Origin: Macrolepiota albuminosa
Lineage: Eukaryota; Basidiomycota; Agaricomycetes; Agaricales; Agaricaceae
Length of the DNA stretch: 64,000 nucleotides
Reading direction: 5' to 3'
NCBI GenBank assembly: GCA_027475525.1
Contig: JAMWFC010000077.1
Span: forward strand, 1,550,001-1,614,000
In this document: piece by piece, positions 55,469-64,000 of the stretch
Layout: every line of letters starts with the position of its first letter
Position numbering within the stretch: the first letter of the stretch is position 1
Notes under the pieces: model-generated
What the model was told of the DNA's origin: nothing
Seen by the model: only the letters and a program-made list of their open reading frames with translations
The model's database searches: none
Translations under genes and position numbers: made by a program

Positions 55469-56878
55469 ATGGACTTTTTCAGTGGACAACAAACCATGGA
55501 GCCCCCTTTACCTTTCTCGCCTCGACGCATCAAGACCTCGACGTCGATTGTCCACCTTGAATATGACCCTGAGAGTCTCCCACCAGCTCCTTCCCACTCG
55601 TGGACTCGTTTTGTCTGTATAAGCGATACCCATGCTCGGTCGTTCCCAGTCCCAGACGGCGACGTGCTTCTGCACTCTGGAGATCTCACTAACCTTGGAC
55701 TTGGAAGCGAGTTTCAGACGACAATCGACTGGATATGTTCGCTGCCTCATAAAGTCAAGATGTACGTAAATGGCCACACTGGGTTTGCACTTGTCTCCTC
55801 CCTTCATGGGTTCAGTCAGTGTTATCGCGGGAAATCATGACCTGACGCTTCACCGCGAGTGGTACGATCGTGCACATGGTCGATTCCATAGGCAATATGG
55901 AAAGCAGGCAAGCTTTATTTAATCTTGTTCTGTCTGAATGACGACGGCTCGATGCTGTCTGCGTCCACTAGGATCCGGCTCCTATTATGGAGCTCCTTAC
56001 CGGAGAGAATGCTCGCAAGGCTGGTCTAGTTTACCTTCAAGACGCGTCGCATGCATTCAAAGTACGCCCCGACGGGAGAACTTGGACTGTACACGGTTCA
56101 CCAGTGGGTTTTTTTTCGACTGATGGTTCAGAAGTCTTTTCGCTCATAATAGCCGATGGAGTGGTCCCCATACTTCTTTGACTGGGCATTCAACTACAAA
56201 CGCGAGGACGGACATGGTAGGTATAGCACTTGTTTCCGCTAGGCTAAAACAACTCCAATTTATCCCCGCTGACTATGGCTGCGATATAGCGTTTGTCGCT
56301 GCGTTTCCCAAGACCGATATCCTGTCAATATTTGAACCCCCCCCCCTCCACCTTTCGTAGGACTGACGTATCTATTTTCCAGGCTCACGCATGGCCCTCC
56401 GTTCGGAATCTTTGATATGACTCGGAGAGAAGTCTACGCCGGCTGCGAGGACCTGCGTGCGCGTCTACCCCACCTTCGGCCGCGACTTCATGTATTTGGA
56501 CATATTCACGAAGCACGGGGTGCTTGTGTGCATAATTGGGGCTCTGATCCAGAGGAAAACCAGCTGCCAATAATGCAGAACGACTTTAGTATAGCCGATG
56601 ATGAGGTTGTGACGTCCCTACGAGAAAACATCGACACGGGCGCCATGGGCGCAGACAATCCAGAGGCATCCCACCTGCCAATGGAGCCAAAAGACTTTAG
56701 TATAGCCGATGATGAGGTTGGGGCGTCGCTACGAAGAGAGATCAACACGGGCGGAGACGAGACGGTCTTTGTCAATGCTGCTAATTGGCCCGCGGGGAGA
56801 GGCGCATGGCGAGGAACTCATAGAGTGCCATTTGGGGGACCAGGATTTCAAGCCACTGTCGTTGATCTACGTGATTGA
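55469..56878 (+). CDS. Calcineurin-like metallophosphoesterase, MPPED-like (368 aa, 6 exons)
   Basis: Binuclear-metal phosphoesterase. Exons: 55469-55761, 55820-55907, 55972-56103, 56153-56216, 56290-56323 and 56383-56878 (369 codons including stop). All motifs are in order: FVCISDTHARS (DxH), DVLLHSGDLTN (GD), IVIAGNHDLTLH (GNHD), FPKTDILLTHGPPFG (split by an intron after DIL) and LHVFGHIHEARG (GHxH). The second intron uses a GC donor (CAG|GCAAGC) with a normal AG acceptor; a GT alternative would run into a stop. Near the C-terminus a 37-residue unit starting DFSIADDEV is tandemly repeated (56,582 and 56,693), an insertion not expected in the family. Substrate unknown. Confidence 0.88.
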
Positions 56879-56998
56879 ACCTCATGGTAGGATCGACCGG
56901 ATAGTCAATCGCTTACTCACGCAGTGATACACAAATTTCTTTATTACGGTACAAGGTCCAAATTCCATACACGAGTACATTGGAGTTGAAATGGAGGG

Positions 56999-57984
56999 TC
57001 ACCTATTTTGCTCTGCTTTAAGTTCATCCCATTTTCCAAGATGAAAGATCGACGGAAGGTCCTCCCATACTCTATCTCTGCCCCTCCGATGCTGAAGCTT
57101 TGCATGATCGATACACTTAGGACAGACCTTGAACGAATCCCAGTCATCGAACGGCTCAAGTGGATGCGCGACAGCTCTGAGATCTTCCATGTGGCGCCAC
57201 GACATCAGCGGCGGAAGACGCGACTGGCACGGAAGCTGGCATCCGATGCCCCTCGTGAACTCGAAAAGAAATCTGTGTGTCAGGGCCTTTTGCTGCTCCC
57301 ACAGCTTCTCTTTACCTGCAAGACAGAGCGCTTTATCTTGCCAGGAGAGAACGGTGTCATTGAGCAAGGTATCGTTCGGTATAGTTGTAGATACATAGAA
57401 TGCCCAGGGGAGAATCTCTGGGACATTAGTTTCGCGCGCGAGAGGTATAGCTCGTACAATGGAAGATGCATTGTATGAGTATTTCGAAGATAGGAGTATG
57501 TCGCAGTCGCTCAAAGATGAGGGGAAGATTCTCCTTAATCTTGAAATGCATTTGTCGCGCAAGACGACGATGTCGTACTTTGTGCTGATTCGGAGAATGC
57601 CTGAGACGAATTGAATGAGTGTAGGGAGTTCTGCGTCATGTGGGAGCTTGTCGAAGTAACTGTCCACGTTAGAAGTTGGTGAGGAGCTTCGGCTGGAAAA
57701 GTCTGAGCGAACTAGACTGACAAGGGTTCATAAAGTGCTCTCAAGACGTCCGTAAAATCATCGAGACCATCATCGAGGCGAACTGCAGGGATATTACCTA
57801 TCTTTTCGACGCCATTCAGAGGCTGCGGGATCGTGAATAGGTCTGCAAAGACTTTGGAGTGTTTTCCGAGAATCGACTTATGGACGCAGAATGCTACGTC
57901 TTCTATGACGAGAATGATAGACCCATCGGAGAACCAGAACTCTTCATTTTGTTGAAGTTCCTTGTCATTTAAAGTCACAATCAT
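56999..57984 (-). CDS. BTB/POZ-domain protein of the fungal expanded family (318 aa)
   Basis: Exons 57984-57722 and 57692-56999 (319 codons including stop). The N-terminal BTB fold shows EEFWFSDGSIILVIEDVAFCVHKSILGKHSKVFADLF, then a BACK-like helical part (YFDKLP, LRISTKYDIVVLRDKCISRLRRIFP) and a C-terminal Cys-containing region (KVCPKCIDHAKLQ). Such proteins are very numerous in mushrooms; BTB domains dimerise and often act as Cullin-3 adaptors, but no substrate domain is seen here. The ATG at 57,984 is the first in frame; an upstream exon cannot be excluded. It converges tail-to-tail on the phosphoesterase gene, with 120 bp between the stop codons. Confidence 0.85.
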
Positions 57985-58094
57985 CAAAGAGAACCGGCTG
58001 AAGATGGTGGTAGTAAAAAACAAGCAGCTGTGATAAATCCAAATATGGCAATAAGTTCAAGTTCAGTAGCTATTATTACAATCCAATCGTATGA

Positions 58095-60096
58095 TTATAC
58101 TAAACTCAGGCTCTCCTTTCCCGCAACCGGCTTCGTCAACTCTAACAAAAGCTTTCGATACGAGCCGCTCGTTTCTTTGTTAATGTGGTACTCAAGCGTC
58201 GTCCGTTGTTTTTCGAAATAAGCAGCTTTTATGCCTTCGAAACGGACGCGATCCCAATGAGCGCGCACAACCCTTTAAAAAAAAGAAAGCGCGAATAAGG
58301 AAGGGATTCACTGGTTCGAGAAACGTAAAAAGAGTTTTACCGCCAGATGAGCTCATGATCTCGTGTCCCGAAACCCTTCATGGCATCGTGGATGAGTTTT
58401 GCGTCGCGATAGATACTTGGCTGTTCGTGCTTCGGGTCTGCACCTTTGTAGATGTGGAGCAAAGCGGCTTCCATATGGCCTCGGCTGTTTGATATGAACT
58501 CGTCAAAACTTCGCTCAAGTTGGTGAAAAACAAAGAGACAAACAATTCGGCTCTGATTACCTTCGCGAATGATCGATACTTTTTGTATTTCCTTGGATAC
58601 GCTTCAAAGCTGGACGATGGTCAGCGACATTGCTTGCTACGTATACGAATACGTACATTGCTTTGAGATGTGCTGGATTTCGGTTGATGAAAATCTCGCA
58701 AAACGCCATCTATACATTTTAAAAAGGAAAGGATTAGAAGAGACATAAGATTTTTTACCTCGTCAGTTCCAAATCGTTTTTCCCCCGCGCTGTAGAGAAC
58801 ATCTACGTCTCGTGCGACATGTGCGTAATCAACAGGTGCTGTATCAGGAGCACGATCTGAGCTGAGGGCCATGAGAAACACTGAGTTGAACGTTAACAAG
58901 GTCTTGATGGATTATATACAAAGGGAGAACTGACTGCGTTTGGTCTTCATACTAAGGTCATTCTCAACATCTTGAACAAGGTTACGTCTTGTGAAATATT
59001 GATATGCATTCACGAGAAGGCGAATATCAGACATCGGTCGCGCAAGGAGGATTTCCGTAAGTATCTTCTCCTTTGTGCTGAAAAGTTGTTTAGGACGACA
59101 AGATGGCCATACAATGGTATAAGACAACACACCCCATGCCTTGCAGAGCTTCACGTAGCAACCAGACATCCCATCCCAGAGGTCCCATGGCAAGAGCGCG
59201 AAGGCACCAACTGTGTAATATAAAACCACGATTGAGTCGACGTCGCTGATAAAGTAAGTAAATTGACGTACTTGAAGTTGAACGACGTCTCTTTGTCCAG
59301 CACGTCGACAAGCTGCAAACCATAAGCCGCAACGAACCTATTTGAGACCGCCTGCATCTTCATTGCTGACAGGGGCGCGAGAGTCAATATTACTGGAAAA
59401 GGATATTGAGCAAGCGTGGAATGAGGGCTAGCGCAATGACGTGATGACATACAGACATCGTCATTAGTACCAAATCCTTTCGTCGCATTCCTAATCTTCT
59501 CTGAGTCTCCAGTTGGGTCATATCCAGGTACGATGGGATCGGCCGAGGTAAAAATGTTGGGAACCTCTGTTCCCAAATACCATGAAGCTTGAGCATGAGA
59601 TGCTTGAGGTGCCCCAGGATATGTCGAGGCTATTGGTGGCGGTGGCAGTTGTTGGGAATACGGTACAGGAGGCGCAGGATATCCTGTAGGAGGCAGAGGA
59701 TGATAAGATGTTTGGGCAGAAGGTGGCGGATAAAATGATTGCGGAGGTCCTTGTGGTGGATGATATGGTGGAGATGTATATGGAGGTTGGTAAGCACCTC
59801 CAATTGGTTGTCCTGGGATAGGAGGCGGGCCGTATCCAGAGCTTGACTGAGCGCAAAGTTAAACAGGACATAAAAACAATAATACATGAAGTAGGACAGA
59901 CAGGTAAGCCGAACGGAAAACCGGGAGTCTAGAGCGATATATTTAGAAAGGTTATCAGCAACAGAAATTGTTTAGTAACGAACAGTTGGTTCTGGCTGAG
60001 GTGGCTTCGAAGCGGAGACAAGACATTAGATTTTCATCAAAGATAAGCGAAACCGATAATTACGTTTCCACTGTAATGCGGCTGATAATATGACAT
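58095..60096 (-). CDS. Annexin (454 aa, 11 exons)
   Basis: Calcium-dependent phospholipid-binding protein. Minus-strand exons: 60096-60064, 60004-59984, 59846-59453, 59392-59272, 59210-59133, 59077-58935, 58880-58759, 58709-58657, 58609-58561, 58513-58341 and 58272-58095 (455 codons including stop). The N-terminal tail of about 110 residues is Pro/Tyr/Gln-rich (SYYQPHYSGN, YHPPQGPPQSFYPPP), as in animal annexins A7/A11. Four annexin repeats follow, recognisable by GFGTNDDV, GMGTKEKILTEIL, RFGTDE and GFGTRDHELIWR. These keep the GxGT calcium loops. Likely roles are membrane trafficking or repair. Exons 8-9 are 53 and 49 bp. Confidence 0.92.
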
Positions 60097-60832
60097 TGTC
60101 CTTTGGTATGGCAGCTAAGAAGCTGGTTTACAACAAGACAAGCTCCGATTCTACTGCCAGCGCCTCGGAAGAAAGTGTGAAAGGTCACAATGTTTGAAAT
60201 CAGGGGCGCCAAAGTTTCAAGTCACCTAGATATATGACAAGCGTGGCGGTGTCAGATTGAGATCCGAAAAAACCTGCATTCCACTGATGATTCCCAGCAT
60301 TATCTAAGAGAGTTTTCCGGAAACAGATTTGGTGTGGTTTGAACTGACTTTCTCGAGGATAGGTTGCGTTCGAACCCGAATGCATGATCGACAAGTCCAA
60401 CCACAACCACATGTGACTCTGTCACATAAGATGCGTCAGGCACCATCCACTCCCTTAAGCTTCCATGATCAACGGCACACCGAAAACGCCCAACCTTGGT
60501 ATGTGTTTACACTTAGATCCTTGTCCTCCACAAATCTGCTCAGATAGGACAGTGCGCCGAAAGATTGTTTATTTGTGACAGACTAGGTATATCCGGACCC
60601 AAAACTATGAGTATATCAAGTGCGATCGGATGCCACCTCTCGGGAATACTGTCAACGTCAAATTCGACGCCCAGCGTGGCTTTTCCTTGACAAGCACCTG
60701 GTAATTGTAGGACGTTGAAAATCGACTGGACAATGAAGGATACCAATCGTACCTCTACCATAATCGGGTGACGGTAGTCCTGTCCCCGTACATCCATTGA
60801 ATTCCATCCTTCCTAACCTTCTTTCTCCCAAA

Positions 60833-61261
60833 TCACGACTCGGGAAATGTGCCTCGCACACCATATGCTTCTCTTAGGATCCCTATGCGTACAATGTATG
60901 TATCTAGCTGATGCTTTTCGTTAGTTTCAGAGGTTTTTTTTATTTATTTACGACATACGATATCCTGGATCCTGTTTTCTTCGTGTCTCTGTTCTTCCCG
61001 AGTACGGTACATCTTGTAGTTTCGCTGATTCTGACCGCTCCCATGGGCTCTAATTCGTTCCAATAGCTCGCGCAGCAGCCAAACACTCTCGGTGTACTTG
61101 ACAAGAGCGCTCCGGCCGTCGTTTGCCGTGTCTAGTGTTACAGCCTCGCGAGCCAAATCAAGCGCGGAGACAAGGAGCCCGCGCATGTTCGCGTCTGTCA
61201 GGGACTCGAGAAGAGAAGAAGAAGAAGAAGCATTGGGAAGTTGACGCTCGATTGAGTTCAT
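60833..61261 (-). CDS. Short MIT-domain protein (125 aa)
   Basis: Exons 61261-60959 and 60907-60833 (126 codons including stop). A three-helix MIT-like domain: SALDLAREAVTLDTANDGRSALVKYTESVWLLRELLERI, a common form in small basidiomycete proteins, preceded by a Ser run and followed by RIQDI joined to LDTYIVRIGILREAYGV. MIT domains bind ESCRT-III tails; the partner here is unknown. It starts at the first ATG and is divergent from nothing recognisable to its right. Confidence 0.75.
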
Positions 61262-61667
61262 TGTTTTTCTCCGAGGATTGTCAAGTTAACTTGGGGATGG
61301 GGAAGTGGGTCGACGTCGATGTCGATGCGCAGTTTATGAGGGCCCGCACTGCTATTCTGTCCCTGCATAATGTCAAGATACTTAGTACCGAGTACCTACA
61401 TAGTGAGCGGGATGGCGTCGCTGGGAACCGAAGTAGCGTCGGGAAGACCTGGAATGGCTGTGCAATTTTGGGATCCTGGGTAATTGATAATTGACTGTTC
61501 CATGCTTCTTTCCATGGTCTCCGTACGTATGTAGGTGTTCGAACAGCGGTTTTCTTGACATGAGTACCCGAAGGAATGGATGGGATAGCCGTAAATGATT
61601 TGATCTGTCTTGGTTTTCAGCGCCGCACAACTCCGTTTTTCTTTTCTTTGCTTTTCTTTTATCAATT

Positions 61668-62250
61668 TTGACAAACTTGCCCATTGCTTGGGGGTGAGGC
61701 CTCGATGTAATCCAACAGCAGATACCAATGTTTGCCAGGATTGTTTCGAGAAACGCAGGGGACGGACTCGCTGAGGCCTCGATGTAATCCAACAGCAGAT
61801 ACCAATGTTTGCCAGGATTGTTTCGAGAAACGCAGGGGACGGACTCGCTGAGGCTATGCCATTATGCAATTCACGCTCTTCGGGGGGTGCGTTTAACCGA
61901 CTTGCATGCCGTACGCGAGAACCCATTGAGTACATATAATAAATATGCTCACCGCTAGTTTCGGTATAGCCAGAGAAAGGTTTACAAAGTAGCTAGGTTC
62001 TGGACTCAATTTTGGCAAACTTGCCCCATTGCTATAGGGTGAGTCCTCGATGTAATCCAACAGCAGATACCAATGTCTGCCAGGATTGTTTCGAGAAACA
62101 CAGGGGACGGACTCGCTGAGGCTATGCCATAATGCAATTCACGCGCTTCGGGGGAGCGTTTAACCGACTTGCATGCCGTACGCGAGAACCCATTGAGTAC
62201 ATATAATAAATATGCTCACCGCTAGTTTCGGTATAGCCAGAGAAGGGAAG
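61668..62250. repeat. Two tandem copies of a repeat of about 267 bp, plus a 77-bp exact duplication
   Basis: Copies begin near 61,668 and 62,010 (TTTTGACAAACTTGCCC / TTTTGGCAAACTTGCCC) and share CGATGTAATCCAACAGCAGA, GGGGACGGACTCGCTGAGGC and CATTGAGTACATATAATAAA with a few differences, so this duplication is real and old. Within copy 1, 61,695-61,854 is repeated exactly with period 77. Confidence 0.8.
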
Positions 62251-62396
62251 AGTTGATAAAGTAACTAGCTTCTGAACCTCACTCACTTGGGCAACCAAAG
62301 CTTTCCTGAAAGGATACATAAGGGAAGAGTTGATAAAGTAACTAGCTTCTGAACCTCACTCACTTGGGCAACCAAAGCTTTCCTGAAAGGATACAT
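62243..62396. repeat. 77-bp perfect tandem duplication
   Basis: Exactly 77 matching positions with period 77 (AAG GGAAGAGTTGATAAAGT onward), no mismatch. Probably an uncollapsed contig overlap. Confidence 0.92.
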
Positions 62397-64000
62397 CCCC
62401 ATGGCACTCCATAAAAAACACTTTCAGCCTGGACAAACATCAGTATTGAGAAAAAACGACCGTCATACTCATTAATTAATGCACGATAAGGTCCAGGCCG
62501 CACAGCCTGTACGATACCATACATACTGTAATTGTAATTGTAATTGAGGATCAAAGTAACGCGAAAAACAAAAAATGCTGTACAAATGGTTCCGGAATCC
62601 GAACACCCGAAAGTGCGGCATCCACCGGCTCGCAAATGTTAATGAAGGCTGTCATCCAGGTTGAAGTTCGTAAGTAAGTTATGAGTACGTATGCGTTTGG
62701 ACTTCTAGATATGTACATACCAATTCGGGCTACTTACTGGGAACCAATATACGTCTATGTGTACCGATTCTGCCCGTGGCTTCACTTTCTGTGGGGTAAG
62801 CAGTAACTTTTTATGTATTTTGTATACGACATTTCAATACAATTTGTTGCTGCGGTATGGGGAAAGGAACCGTAGGTTCCTTCGCTCAAAACATCGAAAA
62901 ACCTGTAAGGGTCCGTGGTGAGCTGCAATGGGTGGGCCCGTTGCAGCCCCATCGGTACCGGTCACCCAGACGTCCTGATGCGTCGAGCATATGCCACCTT
63001 GTGCGAGCCGGCGAAAATCAGGGAGTGGAGGGTGAGTCAAAAAGAAAGCTTATCTGGGTCTATGTGCACTGTGAGCAGCTTTTGCGATGGTGGCGAGCGC
63101 AGAAAATTATCGCTCGCCCCTGAGGCTGACTCATGACATAGACCCAATTCTTGGAGCGCCTTCGTATCTCAGGCTTTCCAAGAAGGACATTTATGTATTA
63201 CCAGTGGCCACAATCACCTGGTATTCAATCAGAAGTGCAATTGCATAAATGATGACAAAACCCGCTCAGAAGAGCTGGCCCTGGCCAACACTCGAGATGT
63301 GGCATGCGCAACCAGCAAGCGGTAACTCGATGAACAACTTCCACCCAAAGAGGTATTTTCCGGCTGTCAACGGACAGTGGTGGAGTTACGCGTGATCCTC
63401 CTTCAACCAACTATGTTGCTAGAAGGCAGCGACCAGTGTGGTAGAGGGGGAGGACTTGCTGATGGAAATAAGCTGGGAGGGAGGCTGGAAGGATAAGGTG
63501 GAATGGACTCGGAAAATGGTGAGAATGCATCAGTTTTGCAAAAGACACGCACGAAAATCAGGGGATACGAATTAGGAAGTCGACTGAACGGATAAGGCAA
63601 TAAGAAAATAGAGTTCAAGAATTATGAGACCAACCGACAGTTGGGAAACAAATTCGGGGAGAAATCGACGATGGAGCGTTGCAATTGGGGACACAGATCG
63701 GCAATTTAGAGAGACTGCTAAATAGGTATAAAAAGGCGTAGAGATAGGACAATAAGGCAGGTTTCTACACCCCACAATTTCTTGACTTGAGCTGAGCTTG
63801 TCTCGTGTGCATCGTACCACTCGTTTCATATCGTCTGGTCTTGGTTGTTCGGCATTGTTTCTGGGTAGTTCGACGTCAAACACTGTGCGTTTGCTGTCTT
63901 CGTCAGCGTCTCTGAGTCCTTGCGGCTTCTCGGCGTTTCTGCTTCTCTGTCTCGGCTTTGTTCTCGGCTTCTGATTGATTGATTCGGCGCTGCCTCTCTT
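62397..64000. other. Right end of the window, no supported gene
   Basis: Short open frames on both strands lack recognisable domains. The last 200 bases are C/T-rich, with many TCTCGG and CTTCT motifs, resembling the pyrimidine-rich promoter/leader of a fungal gene that may start beyond the window. Confidence 0.4.

Noticed and set aside
62360..62635. Minus-strand frame with VRPGPYRALINEYDGRF
   Set aside because: The segment looks protein-like but overlaps a 77-bp artefactual duplication, and no continuing exons or known family could be found.

Overview
The window is genomic DNA of a basidiomycete fungus, most likely an Agaricomycete. Nearly every gene is split by 45-65 bp GT-AG introns with CTRAC/CTAAC-like branch points, the protein families are typical of that class (KDZ transposase, tnp2/Plavaka-type transposase, GT90/CAP10, BTB and MIT small proteins), and the mobile elements are those usual in mushroom genomes. 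I rebuilt exon structures by hand; wherever a total length is quoted, the exon phases sum to a whole number of codons.

Positions 1-20,700 and 46,900-50,750 are old repeat-rich DNA, visibly poor in CpG. The left block holds a decayed Helitron (Rep and PIF1-like helicase reading frames with two nonsense codons, preceded by an odd array of splice-donor-bearing tandem repeats and followed by hairpin-rich tandem repeats), a pair of LTR-like direct repeats, and a decayed minus-strand tnp2/Plavaka-type transposon with a second gene. The right block holds copia remnants, an LTR, inverted repeats, a tRNA-derived SINE with a 14-bp target duplication, and a 100-bp N gap.

Positions 21,722-29,182 are a young, apparently complete 7,461-bp KDZ (Kyakuja-Dileera-Zisupton) transposon. 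It has 325-bp terminal inverted repeats that look identical, an 8-bp target-site duplication (TCAACTTG), and three intact genes: an 8-exon transposase of 977 aa, a 361-aa protein with two RNase H1-type hybrid-binding (viroplasmin-like) domains but no RNase H, and a divergently transcribed 451-aa protein of unknown function. It sits 27 bp upstream of the start codon of an FHA-domain gene. This is the most interesting system in the window.

The rest (29.2-46.9 and 52.1-61.3 kb) is a normal host gene block: FHA/AT-hook protein (+), 2OG-Fe(II) oxygenase-like protein (+), inositol-type sugar transporter (+), carnosine N-methyltransferase homologue (-) sharing a 109-bp promoter region with splicing factor ISY1 (+), UbiA prenyltransferase (+), GT90 glycosyltransferase (+), metallophosphoesterase (+), BTB protein (-), annexin (-) and MIT-domain protein (-). 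I see no operon-like or pathway cluster logic among them.

An important caveat about the sequence itself: six places (7.29, 7.75, 38.52, 53.75, 61.70 and 62.24 kb) carry perfect tandem duplications with a period of exactly 77 bp, two of them inside coding genes. That pattern is best explained by uncollapsed k-mer overlaps from a de Bruijn assembly with k=77, not by biology.
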